Positions 35,646-44,437 of a stretch of DNA of 64,000 nt are shown piece by piece. The position numbers were made by a program, and so were the translations under genes. Positions within the stretch are counted from its first letter, which is position 1. Each line of letters begins with the position of its first letter. The notes beneath the pieces are model-generated. The model was not told the origin of the DNA. It made no database searches and was given only the letters and a program-made list of their open reading frames with translations. The stretch spans positions 1 through 64,000 of the forward strand of contig NZ_VDYZ01000006.1 in NCBI RefSeq assembly GCF_007673095.1, read 5' to 3'. The DNA is from Corynebacterium glyciniphilum AJ 3170. Lineage in GTDB: Bacteria > Actinomycetota > Actinomycetes > Mycobacteriales > Mycobacteriaceae.

Positions 35646-36551
35646 GTGTCCGATTCAGAAAATCCCCGGCCGGTGGCCACGTCACCGGAGTACGAGAGCT
35701 TCGTCGCCGCTCCGACGGAAGGTGGCGCGCCGTCCTCAACGTCCCAGACCCTCGGTGCCGCGTGGGACGACCTGAAGCGCGGCTTCGGGCAGCGGGAGTT
35801 GTGGCTCACGCTGGGCTGGCAGGACATCAAACAGCGCTACCGACGCAGCGTCCTGGGCCCGTTGTGGATCACTCTCGCCACCGGCGTGATGGCCGTGGCG
35901 CTGGGCCTGTTGTACTCCATGCTCTTCCAGATGGACCTGAAGGAGTTCCTGCCGCACGTCGCCGTGGGCCTGATCATGTGGAGCTTCATCTCGGGGTGCA
36001 TCATCGAGGGCTCCCAGGTGTTCATCGCCAACGAGGGGCTGATCAAACAGCTGCCGAGCGCTTTGAGCGTGCACGTCTACCGGCTGGTGTGGAAGCAGTT
36101 CCTGATCCTGTGCCACAACCTGGTCATCTGGGTGGTCCTGTTGGCCGTCTTCCAGATTCCCGTCGGCTGGGAGGTTCTGCTCGCCGTGCCGGGTCTGGCA
36201 CTGCTGGTGGCCAACGGCGTGTGGGTGTCGATGTTCTTCGGCATCATCGCCACCCGCTTCCGTGACGTCGCACCGCTGCTGGAATCGCTGGTCCAGCTGC
36301 TGTTCTACATGACCCCGATCGTGTGGACGACCAAGACACTGCTCGAGCAGGGTGGCGCCGTCGCCGACCGTGCACGCCTCGCAGAGATCAACCCCCTCTT
36401 CCACTACCTCAGTGTCGTACGCGGCCCGATGATCGACGAGCCCGTCGAAATGCACTCCTGGATCATCGTCGGTGTCCTCACCGTGCTCGGCACCCTGTTC
36501 GCCATGGTGTTCATGCGCCAGTGGCGGTCACGTGTGAGCTACTGGGTTTAA
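35646..36551 (+). CDS. wzm: Galactan/polysaccharide ABC exporter permease Wzm
   Basis: A 301-residue ABC-2-type permease with about six helices; the soluble N-terminus ends in the typical amphipathic segment WQDIKQRYRRSVLGPLW. With the ATPase downstream it should export lipid-linked galactan across the inner membrane, as Rv3783/Rv3781 do. TACCGT lies six bases before the GTG at 35646, so I take this GTG and reject an ATG at 35592. It overlaps no other gene and is followed by wzt after 12 bases with an AAAGGAGAA ribosome site. Confidence 0.9.
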   Translation: MSDSENPRPVATSPEYESFVAAPTEGGAPSSTSQTLGAAWDDLKRGFGQRELWLTLGWQDIKQRYRRSVLGPLWITLATGVMAVALGLLYSMLFQMDLKEFLPHVAVGLIMWSFISGCIIEGSQVFIANEGLIKQLPSALSVHVYRLVWKQFLILCHNLVIWVVLLAVFQIPVGWEVLLAVPGLALLVANGVWVSMFFGIIATRFRDVAPLLESLVQLLFYMTPIVWTTKTLLEQGGAVADRARLAEINPLFHYLSVVRGPMIDEPVEMHSWIIVGVLTVLGTLFAMVFMRQWRSRVSYWV

Positions 36552-36563
36552 AGGAGAACAACC

Positions 36564-37355
36564 ATGGTTTCCATCGACACTTACAACGCCTGCGTCGACT
36601 TCCCCATCTTCGACGCCAAGTCACGCTCACTGAAGAAGGCGTTCCTGGGGGCCGCCGGCGGGGCGATCGGACGCAACTCGGACAACACCGTCGTCATCGA
36701 GGCACTGCGGGATGTCAACCTGCACCTCAAGGAAGGCGACCGGATCGGTCTCGTCGGTCACAACGGTGCCGGCAAGTCCACCCTGCTGCGCCTGCTGTCC
36801 GGGATCTACGAGCCGACCCGCGGTTCCGCGGTGGTCGAAGGCCGCGTTGCTCCGGTCTTCGACCTCGGTGTGGGAATGGACCCGGAGATCAGCGGCTACG
36901 AGAACATCATCATCCGTGGCCTCTTCCTCGGCGAGGGCCGGAAGTCCATGGAGAAGAAGATGGACGAGATCGCCGATTTCACCGAACTCGGTGACTACCT
37001 CTCCATGCCGCTGCGCACCTACTCCACCGGTATGCGAGTGCGTCTCGCCCTGGGTGTGGTGACGTCCATCGAGCCTGAGATTCTTCTACTCGACGAGGGC
37101 ATCGGGGCCGTGGACGCGAGCTTCATGGAGAAGGCGCGGATCCGGCTTCAGGCCCTGGTCGAGAAGTCCGGCATCCTGGTGTTCGCCTCGCACTCCAATG
37201 AGTTCCTGGCGCAGCTGTGCGACTCGGCCCTGTGGGTCGACCACGGCCAGATCCGGTCGTGTGGTCCTGTCGACGAGATCGTCGGTGCCTACGAGGGGCC
37301 GAACGCGGCTGAACACGTGCGCGGGGTGCTGAAGGACCTGGGTCGGTTGTACTAG
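36564..37355 (+). CDS. wzt: Galactan/polysaccharide ABC exporter ATPase Wzt
   Basis: A 263-residue ATPase of the polysaccharide exporter class: Walker A GHNGAGKSTLL, signature YSTGMRVRLALG (the variant typical of Wzt/TagH proteins), Walker B EILLLDEGIGAVD and switch FASHS. It has no C-terminal carbohydrate-binding domain, as in the mycobacterial galactan exporter. In M. tuberculosis glfT1 lies between the two subunits; here it is 16 kb to the right. Confidence 0.93.
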   Translation: MVSIDTYNACVDFPIFDAKSRSLKKAFLGAAGGAIGRNSDNTVVIEALRDVNLHLKEGDRIGLVGHNGAGKSTLLRLLSGIYEPTRGSAVVEGRVAPVFDLGVGMDPEISGYENIIIRGLFLGEGRKSMEKKMDEIADFTELGDYLSMPLRTYSTGMRVRLALGVVTSIEPEILLLDEGIGAVDASFMEKARIRLQALVEKSGILVFASHSNEFLAQLCDSALWVDHGQIRSCGPVDEIVGAYEGPNAAEHVRGVLKDLGRLY

Positions 37356-37423
37356 CAAGGACGATCAGGGCACGGGCCGACAGCACTCCGGAGAAGTTTT
37401 CCCGAAGCTTTTTCACCACCCGA

Positions 37424-37451
37424 CCAATCCGCGGCGCGTACGGCTCCGAAC
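37424..37451 (+). promoter_or_regulatory. Candidate SigK-type promoter
   Basis: CCAATCC (37424-37430), 15 bases, then CCGAAC (37446-37451). This is close to the published M. tuberculosis SigK consensus CCATCC-N16/17-CCGAAT as I recall it, with one inserted A in the -35 and one change in the -10. It stands 60 bases before the lipoprotein gene that precedes sigK. Confidence 0.4.
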
Positions 37452-37510
37452 TCAGGGGTGACACCAACCCCGGGCCTCACGTCAGGCCCACACACCGAGG
37501 AGTGCACACC

Positions 37511-38854
37511 ATGTCCACCAAGTACACCGCCAAGACGGTCGCCGTCGGCTCCGCCGCCGCCCTGATCCTCACCCTCGCCGCCTGTTCGGACGGCTCCGAC
37601 GGGTCCGACGACTCGATGGCTTCAGGAAGTTCCAGCAGCACGCCCAGCGCCTCCAGCACGTCCGCAATGACCGACTCCACCATGGACGGGCATTCCGGCC
37701 ACGGTTCCGGCGGGGACATCACCCCGGTGAGCACCGGCGACCCCTTCGCCGACGCGATGACCGCAGCGTCGCACATGCCGATGACCGGCCAGACCCTCGC
37801 CGACGGCATCGTCGCCTCCGCCGGCATCGACGGCGACCCGGACTCCGACGCCGCCACCCTGCACGCCGACCTGGCGGCCAACCTGCAGGAACACGTCTAC
37901 CTCGCGGGCATGGCCGTGGCCACCGCCTACACCGAGGGAGCGGACTCCGACGCCTTCGCCGCCGCGTCCGACGCCCTGGACGCCAACGCCGTGGCGTTGG
38001 CCGACATGGTCGCCGCGATCGACCCGGACCAGCGCGACGCCGTGCTGGAGCTCTGGCGTGACCACATCGGCTACTTCGTGGACTACGCCACCGCCGCCAA
38101 GAAGGGCGACGAGGCCGCGAAGGCAGCCGCGCAGGACGACCTGACGCAGTACACGATGGATGCCGGCGAGGCGTTCTCCGGACTGTCGCAGGGGGTCATC
38201 GACGCCGGTGAGGCCACCGAGGGCCTGCAGCACCACGTCGACAGTCTCTCGCAGGCCATCGACGCCCTCGCCGCCGGTGACACCGCCGCCTACGGGGACC
38301 TGCACGCCGCGGCGTCCCACGGTGGCGACTTCATCGCCACGCTGGCCTCGGGACTCGCCGAGGGCAACGACGTCGAGGGCGGGGCCGCCGGCGCCACCGA
38401 CGATGCAGCGACCCTGCGCGTCACCCTGGCCACCGGACTGCAGGAGCACGTGTACCTCGCCGGGGTCGCCGTGTTCACCGCCTACACCACCGAGGGCGGC
38501 ACCGACTCCGAGGCGTTCGCCGCGGCGGCCGACACCCTGGACCACAACTCCATGGCCCTGTCGGAGGCGGTCGGCTCCGTCGCCGGTGAGGAGAAGGGCG
38601 AGGAGTTCCTGGCGCTGTGGCGCGAGCACATCGGCTACTTCGTGGACTACGCCAACGCCCTGGCCACCGACGACAACGCCGCAGCGGACGAGGCACTGGA
38701 GAACCTCGACGGCTACCGTCCGCAGGCCGGCGAGTTCTTCGCCGGGATCACCGACGGCGAGCTCGACGCCGACGAGCTGGCCGAGGGCCTGGCCGGACAT
38801 ATCTCCACCGTGGCCGGGACGATCCAGTCGCTCAAGGATGCTCTCGTCGACTGA
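37511..38854 (+). CDS. Lipoprotein with a duplicated His-containing helical domain
   Basis: A 447-residue lipoprotein: signal peptide with the lipobox TLAAC (Cys at about residue 25), a Ser/Met/His-rich spacer (MDGHSGHGSGG), then two copies of a helical domain of about 180 residues (about 120-300 and 305-447). Each copy has LQEHVYLAG, an LWR-x-HIGYFVDYA helix and a third His in a later helix, spaced alike. The regular histidines suggest a metal or haem site, but I do not recognise the family. It is first in a run with sigK and rskA, 21 bases before sigK, with a candidate SigK promoter upstream. In mycobacteria the main SigK target is also a lipoprotein, MPT83, of a different fold. Confidence 0.8.
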   Translation: MSTKYTAKTVAVGSAAALILTLAACSDGSDGSDDSMASGSSSSTPSASSTSAMTDSTMDGHSGHGSGGDITPVSTGDPFADAMTAASHMPMTGQTLADGIVASAGIDGDPDSDAATLHADLAANLQEHVYLAGMAVATAYTEGADSDAFAAASDALDANAVALADMVAAIDPDQRDAVLELWRDHIGYFVDYATAAKKGDEAAKAAAQDDLTQYTMDAGEAFSGLSQGVIDAGEATEGLQHHVDSLSQAIDALAAGDTAAYGDLHAAASHGGDFIATLASGLAEGNDVEGGAAGATDDAATLRVTLATGLQEHVYLAGVAVFTAYTTEGGTDSEAFAAAADTLDHNSMALSEAVGSVAGEEKGEEFLALWREHIGYFVDYANALATDDNAAADEALENLDGYRPQAGEFFAGITDGELDADELAEGLAGHISTVAGTIQSLKDALVD

Positions 38855-38875
38855 TCCATCCCTATGATCGACCTC

Positions 38876-39475
38876 ATGACCCAGCAGACCCCCGATCCCG
38901 GACGTCGGGACCACGCGCAGCTGACCGCACTGGTCGAGCGTGCCGCCGCCGGCGACCGGGGGTCCTTCGGTCTGCTCTACGACGAGGTGTCCCCCGTGGT
39001 CCACGGCATCTGCCGGCGCGTCCTTCGCAACGAGGGCATCGCCGCCGAGACGACCCAGGAGGTGATGCTGGAGTTGTGGACGAGGTCGTCGTCCTACGAC
39101 CCCGCCCGCGGCACCGTCTACGCCTGGGCGGCGATGATCGCGCACCGTCGTGCCGTCGACGGGGTACGTTCGGAGTCCTCCCGCCGCGACCGCGAGCACC
39201 GTACCCACCACGAGTTCCGGGACGTCGACGTGCCGGACGCCGCCGTCGGCTCGGGCGGGGTGGACACCGACCTGCTCCGGCGCGAGGAGTCCGACCGGGT
39301 ACGTCACTGCCTGGGCGAGCTCACGGACCTGGAGAACGAGTCATTGGTCGCCGCCTACTTCGGTGGGCGGACGTACTCCGAGGTGGCGCGCCACCTCACC
39401 GCTCCGCTGTCCACGGTGAAGAGCCGTATCCGGTCGGCCCTGTCGCGTATGCGCACCTGTTTGGAGACGAGTTGA
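38876..39475 (+). CDS. sigK: ECF sigma factor SigK
   Basis: A 199-residue ECF sigma factor with region 2 (FGLLYDEVSPVVHGICRRVL, then TTQEVMLELWTRSSSYD) and region 4 (LVAAYFGGRTYSEVARHL, then LSTVKSRIRSALSRMR). Two cysteines, C145 and C195, are 50 residues apart, the same spacing as the redox-sensing Cys133/Cys183 pair reported for M. tuberculosis SigK. A near-perfect -10 (TATGAT) lies seven bases before the ATG at 38876, so the in-frame ATG at 38864 is rejected and the gene has a promoter of its own. The next gene, one base on, encodes its anti-sigma factor. Confidence 0.87.
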   Translation: MTQQTPDPGRRDHAQLTALVERAAAGDRGSFGLLYDEVSPVVHGICRRVLRNEGIAAETTQEVMLELWTRSSSYDPARGTVYAWAAMIAHRRAVDGVRSESSRRDREHRTHHEFRDVDVPDAAVGSGGVDTDLLRREESDRVRHCLGELTDLENESLVAAYFGGRTYSEVARHLTAPLSTVKSRIRSALSRMRTCLETS

Positions 39476-39476
39476 G

Positions 39477-40271
39477 ATGACCGGACCGGACCGTGACCGA
39501 GCCGTTGACCGAACCGATGAACTTCTCGTCGGGCTGGCGCTCGACGCCCTGGACTCCGCGCAGGACGTGCGGGAGGCCGAGGCGCTCGCGGCGTCCGACC
39601 CGGACGCCGCGGCCGCGCTGCGCCACTACCGGGAGGTCGCCGCGCAGCTGGCGGCGGTGCACGAGACCGCCCCGCCGCCGGAGGTGAAGGAGGCGGTCAT
39701 GCGCCGCCTCGCCGAGGACGGTGCCGGTGCACCTGATGCGCAGGCGGCTTCGATCCCAACGGTCGCACAACTGCGGGACCACCGCCGCTACCGCAGGACG
39801 GCCTGGTTGATGACGGCAGTCGCCGCGGTCTCCCTCGCCGTCGCCGTGCCATCGCTGATGGTTGCGATCTCCCAGCACAACACCTCGGTGCGCGCCGAGG
39901 ACACCACCCGGGAAATCACCCGGATGCTCACCTCCCCGGGCGCGTCGGTGGCCTCGGAGCGCGTCGGTGACGGTGGACAGGGGTCCCTGGCGGTCGTCGC
40001 CGCCGGTGGGGAGATGACAGTCATCGCCCGCGACCTGCCCGGGGTCGACGACAACCGCGTCTACCAGTTGTGGGCCCTCGACGACGCCGGTGAGCCCACC
40101 TCGGCGGGCCTGTTCACCGGTTCCGACGGGGTCATCAGCGTCGGCGGTGGCAACGGAACGGTCGGGGCGGGGGCCGCCGCGATGGCCGTCACCGAGGAAC
40201 CGGCCGGAGGTTCGTCGGCACCGACGAGCGACCCGGTGGTCGTGCTGGCCGTCGACGGATCCGCCCGGTAG
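39477..40271 (+). CDS. rskA: Anti-sigma-K factor RskA
   Basis: A 264-residue single-pass membrane protein. The cytosolic N-terminus (about residues 10-85) is the helical sigma-binding part (DELLVGLALDALD), a membrane helix follows (about 104-122) and the extracytoplasmic RskA domain has VYQLWALDDAGEPTSAGLF. It begins directly after the sigK stop (TGAGATGA). RskA-type factors are released by regulated membrane proteolysis; the PrsW-like protease at 18119 is one possible actor. It faces the APC transporter gene, with seven bases between stops. Confidence 0.88.
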   Translation: MTGPDRDRAVDRTDELLVGLALDALDSAQDVREAEALAASDPDAAAALRHYREVAAQLAAVHETAPPPEVKEAVMRRLAEDGAGAPDAQAASIPTVAQLRDHRRYRRTAWLMTAVAAVSLAVAVPSLMVAISQHNTSVRAEDTTREITRMLTSPGASVASERVGDGGQGSLAVVAAGGEMTVIARDLPGVDDNRVYQLWALDDAGEPTSAGLFTGSDGVISVGGGNGTVGAGAAAMAVTEEPAGGSSAPTSDPVVVLAVDGSAR

Positions 40272-40278
40272 TCACCCC

Positions 40279-42186
40279 TTACCCCACATGCACCCGCGGC
40301 CGGCGTCCCTCCTCTGGTTCGGCCCGCCGAAGGACTTCACGCGTGACCGCCGCATTGTGCCCCCTGCCCACCGCCAGGTACCGCAGTATTTCCCGCACCG
40401 GGGAACCTGTCCCCCATTCGAAGTAGATGTCCGGGATGACGTCGAAGTGGTCACGGGCGTCCAGTGCGACGGCGGCGACGGCATTCGGCACGGTCGTCGC
40501 AGAGACGTGGAGTACGGGTATCCCGTCGACGGCATGGCCGGTGACGACCAGGGGCGAGGCGAAGTCACTGGCGTCGCCGACGGTGACCTCCAGGAAGACC
40601 AGCGGCCGGTCACCGGAAAGGTGGTTGGACCGTCGGAGACCCCGCTCCCGCGTCGCCACGTCCGGGGCCTCCCTCGCACAGGACGCCACCAGGTGCAGCT
40701 CCCCCGACCCCGCCACCGCGGCCTGCAGGATGTGCTGGGCAGCAGCGTCGTACCGGATCTCGGCACCGCGCAACTCCAGCGACCGTCCCGCCCGGGACAC
40801 TGCCGAGACAACGATGATGCCCAGGATGAACCACACCGCCACCCGCAGCCCTTCCGGGCGTTCAATGATGTTGGCCACCAGGGTGTACCCCAGAATCACG
40901 GTCACCAGGGCAAACAGGGTGCCTGAGCGACGGTTCCCCCGCCGCAGGGAGTGCAGTGTCACCGCGAGAGCACCGGACCCGAGGAGTACCAGGACGCCCG
41001 TGGCGTAGGCACCGGACTGGGCGTCCACGTCCGCGCGGAAGACCAGGACCAGGGCCACCGCCACGGCGGCCAGCACGAGCACCATCGGCCGTGACCGTCG
41101 CGCCCACGTCGGCGCCATGCCGTACGCCGGCAGGTACCGCGGAATCAGCGCCAGCAGGCCGGCCATTGCCGAGGCTCCCGCGAACCACAGCACGGCGATG
41201 GTGGACGCGTCGTAGATGTTGCCCACCACCCGACCGAACTCCTCGTGGGCGAGCCACGCCAGTGCCCGGCCGTTCGCCTCACCGCCGGCAGCGAGCTGGT
41301 CGCCGGGTACCAGCATGGTCACGCACAGCGATGAACCGATGAGGAAACAACTCATGATCAGGGCGCTGACCAGCACCAGGCGACGCCCTGACCTGATCCG
41401 GGAGGCACGCGCCTCCTCTCCGACGGTGCCGGACGCCGGCCGGATCAGCGGCATCACCGACACTCCTGTCTCGAATCCGGACATGCCGAGCGCCAGTTTC
41501 GGAAACACGAGAACTGCGACAGCCAACATCATCCAGATGCTGGTGTGCTGCGTGGTGACCGCCGCAGTCCAGTCGGCGACATGGCCGGATTCGGTGAGGA
41601 TGCGCCACAGACCCCGGACCACCACCGCGGTGGTCAGACCCAGGTACACCACCACGAGCAGGACAGAGACGCGGACAGCGTCGGTGAAACCCTTCAGGAA
41701 GACCGCCGCCAGCAGTGCCACCAGTCCCAGCGTCACCGGCATCAGCCAGGGGCTGCTGGAGGAACTGAGCAGGTGGGTCGCCGCATCCGACGCCGACAGC
41801 GTGACGGTGATCATGAAGTCGCAGGCAGCGAAGCCGAGGAGAACGAGGATCAGCAGCTTGCCGCGCCATCCCCGGACCATGCCGGCAAGCATCCCGATCG
41901 AGCCGAGACCGTCCGGGGACTCGGCGGCGATCCGCCGGTACACCGGCACCGCGCCGAGGAGAGTGACGAGCACGAGTATCAGCGTCGCGACGGGGGCCAG
42001 TGCCCCTGCCGCAGCGACGGCGATACCGGGCTGGTATCCGAGTGTGGAGAAGTAGTCGACACCAGACAGGCACATGACCTGCCACCAGGGGCGTCTGGAA
42101 TCGGTGTCGGTGGTTCGGAGGGGACGTGGTGCCTGTGCCGTGAAGGCGTCCCGACGGACCGGATGAAGGCCCTGCGCTTTACGCAT
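40279..42186 (-). CDS. APC-superfamily amino-acid permease-like transporter
   Basis: A 635-residue protein with about twelve to thirteen helices in the first 460 residues. The first helix region has CLSGVDYFSTLGYQPGIA, of the APC superfamily. A soluble C-terminal domain of about 170 residues follows, alternating strands and helices (LHLVASCAREAPDV, LVFLEVTVGDAS) like a universal-stress or regulatory fold. The substrate is not evident. TACTTT stands six bases before the ATG at 42186. Single-gene unit. Confidence 0.8.
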   Translation of the reverse strand: MRKAQGLHPVRRDAFTAQAPRPLRTTDTDSRRPWWQVMCLSGVDYFSTLGYQPGIAVAAAGALAPVATLILVLVTLLGAVPVYRRIAAESPDGLGSIGMLAGMVRGWRGKLLILVLLGFAACDFMITVTLSASDAATHLLSSSSSPWLMPVTLGLVALLAAVFLKGFTDAVRVSVLLVVVYLGLTTAVVVRGLWRILTESGHVADWTAAVTTQHTSIWMMLAVAVLVFPKLALGMSGFETGVSVMPLIRPASGTVGEEARASRIRSGRRLVLVSALIMSCFLIGSSLCVTMLVPGDQLAAGGEANGRALAWLAHEEFGRVVGNIYDASTIAVLWFAGASAMAGLLALIPRYLPAYGMAPTWARRSRPMVLVLAAVAVALVLVFRADVDAQSGAYATGVLVLLGSGALAVTLHSLRRGNRRSGTLFALVTVILGYTLVANIIERPEGLRVAVWFILGIIVVSAVSRAGRSLELRGAEIRYDAAAQHILQAAVAGSGELHLVASCAREAPDVATRERGLRRSNHLSGDRPLVFLEVTVGDASDFASPLVVTGHAVDGIPVLHVSATTVPNAVAAVALDARDHFDVIPDIYFEWGTGSPVREILRYLAVGRGHNAAVTREVLRRAEPEEGRRPRVHVG

Positions 42187-42277
42187 AGCCAGAAAGTACG
42201 CCTACCCGGCCCTTCCGACAAGAGGTGACGGCACTATATGTGGATCAGTGTGGATTACGGGTCCGGCTACCGGTCCA

Positions 42278-42664
42278 CTACTTGTCTTCGGGGTGCGCAG
42301 CCTCGTAGTCACTGATCACGTCAGCGGCGATCTTGCCGCGGGCGGAGACCTCACGACCGTTGTCATTCGCCCACTGGCGGATGCGACGGTTACGTGCGGC
42401 GTTGGAGGCCGAAGTAGACGCAGAGGACGCAGAAGACGATGCGGAGGAGGACCGTCCTGTTCCGGCAGAGACGCTCTTCGGCAGCTTCCGGGCAGCCCCC
42501 AGGTACGGTTCGAGTTCCTCGTCCAGGATCGCCGCGTTCAGCTCAGACAGGTCCAGAACGTAGTCGGCGCCACGGTAGCCGAACTTCACCGTCCGGACCT
42601 CGTCAGGAGCGAGTTCTTCCTGGTCAATGTCGTCAACAAAGGTGATCACTGTTCGTCGTCCCAT
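42278..42664 (-). CDS. lsr2: Lsr2-family nucleoid-associated protein
   Basis: A 128-residue H-NS-like xenogeneic silencer. The N-terminal dimerisation domain begins GRRTVITFVDDIDQEELA; a Ser-rich linker of about 20 residues (SSSASSSASSAS) leads to the DNA-binding domain RIRQWANDNGREVSARGKIAADV, where RGK stands for the usual RGR minor-groove hook. TATGGT ends seven bases before the ATG at 42664. Lsr2 binds A/T-rich DNA, and the promoters directly to its right (42.7-45.8 kb) are locally A/T-rich, so it could act on them. Confidence 0.93.
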   Translation of the reverse strand: MGRRTVITFVDDIDQEELAPDEVRTVKFGYRGADYVLDLSELNAAILDEELEPYLGAARKLPKSVSAGTGRSSSASSSASSASTSASNAARNRRIRQWANDNGREVSARGKIAADVISDYEAAHPEDK

Positions 42665-42732
42665 TCGTGTCACCATACCACCGCACACCCGCTGCACCGC
42701 CCCTGCCGGCGACCGTACTGAACAGGATATTC

Positions 42733-42751
42733 AACTAACCAGGTTAGGTAC
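42733..42751 (-). promoter_or_regulatory. Operator site a of the shared regulon
   Basis: On the minus strand GTACCTAACCTGGTTAGTT; 13 of 18 positions match site d (45815). Its centre is the perfect palindrome CTAACC-T-GGTTAG. It touches the TACTAT -10 (42749-42754) of the SRPBCC gene, a position suited to repression. Confidence 0.65.
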
Positions 42752-42760
42752 TATTGATGA

Positions 42761-43186
42761 ATGCCCACTGTATCGAGAACTTTCACCGTATCCGCCGACC
42801 GGAACACGGTCGTCGACTATCTCAAGGACTTCAGCAACGCCGAAGAATGGGAACCCGGCACCCAGACCTGCCGACGCCTCGACGACGGGCCGGTTGACGT
42901 CGGCAGCCGGTGGCACAACACGTCGAAACTTCTGGGTATCAGCACCGAACTGGTGTACGAACTCACCCACGCAGACCGCGACCGGCTGCAGTTCATCGGC
43001 CGTAACGACACCGCCACAAGCACCGACACCATGACATTCCGGGACACTCCGGACGGCACCGAAATCACCTACACCGCTGACATCGCGTTCCACGGTGCCG
43101 CGAAACTGGCGGACCTCCCCGCCCGCCTGCTGTTCGAGAAGGTCGGGACGGAGATCGTGACGAAACTCACCGACATCCTGGCGTGA
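42761..43186 (+). CDS. SRPBCC-family protein (polyketide-cyclase/START-like fold)
   Basis: A 141-residue single-domain protein with the SRPBCC pattern: an initial strand (VSRTFTVSADRNTVVDYL), a W-E-P-G turn, long antiparallel strands and a C-terminal helix. Such domains bind hydrophobic ligands such as lipids or porphyrin-like rings; nothing fixes the ligand here. TACTAT lies six bases before the ATG, and operator site a sits immediately upstream, which ties the gene to the regulon. It converges on the ferrochelatase gene with 17 bases between stops. Confidence 0.83.
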   Translation: MPTVSRTFTVSADRNTVVDYLKDFSNAEEWEPGTQTCRRLDDGPVDVGSRWHNTSKLLGISTELVYELTHADRDRLQFIGRNDTATSTDTMTFRDTPDGTEITYTADIAFHGAAKLADLPARLLFEKVGTEIVTKLTDILA

Positions 43187-43203
43187 GCCAACAGTCCGGT
43201 ACG

Positions 43204-44337
43204 TCAGCCGCCACAGCACCCCGCCGCACACGACGCACCGTCGAGAGCGGAGCCGAAATTGGGCACGCCGCCGAGCCCGTCCCATGCCACTCCCTGAACC
43301 AGGTCGACCACCATCGCGGCGAAATCGGACGTAGGCCCCGGGGTCGCAGCCCTGACCAGCTCTATCCCGAGCTCATCCGCGGTGTCGCGGGCCTCTGTGT
43401 CCAGATCCCAGAGCACTTCGACGTGGTCCGAGAGGAAGCCGACGGGACACAGCACCACCGGGCGCGTGTTACCCCGGTCGACGCGCGCCCGCAGATGGTC
43501 GCAGATGTCCGGCTCCAGCCAGGGCACGGACGGCGGGCCGGACCGGGACTGCCAGACCACGTCAGCTTCAACCCCGGAAGGCTCGGAGGGCGCGCACGAC
43601 ACAGTGCCCTCCCCGACCGCCACTCCGAAAGAACTCCGGTCGCGGATCAGTTCGGCACTGTCACGGACCTGGCGTGAGTACAGGTGCCCACCGCACTCCG
43701 GTGGGCCGGCCTCGGCGTCGGCACGCAGCGGAATGGAGTGTGCGGTGAAGACGAGGTCGGCCCGCTCAGCCTCGTCGAGGGTTGCCCTGGCAGTGTCCAC
43801 GGCACGCGCGAATGCGTCGATGAACAGCGGGTGGTCATGGAACTGGGGTAGACGGCGCAGGCGTGGCGGGGTCAGCCCCGCGTCCACGACAGCCTGCCGG
43901 GCGCGGGCGATGTCCTCGTGGTACTGACGGCACCCCGAGTACCCGCCCCACGCGGACGTGGCGAAGACGAGGGCGGATCGAACCCCGTCGCGGGCCATCG
44001 TCTCGACCGCATCCTCGACGAACGGATGCCAGTTCCTGTTACCGAAGTAGATCGGAATCCCTGACCCCCGGGAGTCCAATTCAGCCCGGATCCCGGCGAT
44101 AATCTCACGGTTCAGGTCATTCAGTGGACTACGCCCATCGAGTGCGTAATAGTGCTCTCCGACATCCTTGAGACGCTCTCGAGGTATTCCACGGCCGGTG
44201 GTGACATTCTCAAGGAAAGGAATGACGTCAGCCTCCTGCTCTGGCCCGCCGAACGACAGGAGCAGCAGGGCATCGGGGTCAGCAGGTGCAGTGTTGTCGT
44301 ACGTTCCGGACATCTTCACCCTGTCACTGTACGTCAT
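43204..44337 (-). CDS. hemH: Ferrochelatase
   Basis: A 377-residue enzyme that inserts iron into coproporphyrin III (the usual actinobacterial route) or protoporphyrin IX. LLSFGGPE opens the protein; the metal-site regions FGNRNWHPFVEDA and VGFLSDHVEVLWDLD are intact, and the C-terminus has the cysteine group CAAGCC that in actinobacterial enzymes helps bind a 2Fe-2S cluster. TATGTC (44349-44344) lies six bases upstream of the ATG at 44337, overlapping operator site c1 at its edge. Being in a stress regulon would let the cell draw down photosensitising porphyrins. Confidence 0.93.
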   Translation of the reverse strand: MTYSDRVKMSGTYDNTAPADPDALLLLSFGGPEQEADVIPFLENVTTGRGIPRERLKDVGEHYYALDGRSPLNDLNREIIAGIRAELDSRGSGIPIYFGNRNWHPFVEDAVETMARDGVRSALVFATSAWGGYSGCRQYHEDIARARQAVVDAGLTPPRLRRLPQFHDHPLFIDAFARAVDTARATLDEAERADLVFTAHSIPLRADAEAGPPECGGHLYSRQVRDSAELIRDRSSFGVAVGEGTVSCAPSEPSGVEADVVWQSRSGPPSVPWLEPDICDHLRARVDRGNTRPVVLCPVGFLSDHVEVLWDLDTEARDTADELGIELVRAATPGPTSDFAAMVVDLVQGVAWDGLGGVPNFGSALDGASCAAGCCGG

Positions 44338-44348
44338 GAAGCAGACAT

Positions 44349-44366
44349 ATCGCTCCCTTGGCTAGC
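44349..44366 (+). promoter_or_regulatory. Operator site c1 of the shared regulon
   Basis: ATCGCTCCCTTGGCTAGC, 15 of 18 identical to site d. It lies just upstream of, and touching, the -10 of hemH (minus strand). Confidence 0.65.
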
Positions 44367-44419
44367 TATAACTCGCACCTGTTCCGAAAGTGACCGGTAA
44401 TGATACATTCGCAGTCATC

Positions 44420-44437
44420 GCTAGCTAAGATAGCTAT
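44420..44437 (-). promoter_or_regulatory. Operator site c2 of the shared regulon
   Basis: On the minus strand ATAGCTATCTTAGCTAGC, 16 of 18 identical to site d. It covers the -10 TAAGAT (44426-44431) and abuts the ATG of the HTH gene, so binding there must block that promoter. Confidence 0.7.

Noticed and set aside
37622..39307. 561-residue minus-strand frame
   Set aside because: Antisense to the lipoprotein and sigK, both supported by motifs and promoters.
42733..42751. Reading operator site a as a DtxR iron box
   Set aside because: The CTAACC/GGTTAG halves recall DtxR, but the other four sites extend to ATAGCTAACTTGGCTAGC, which does not fit the DtxR consensus.
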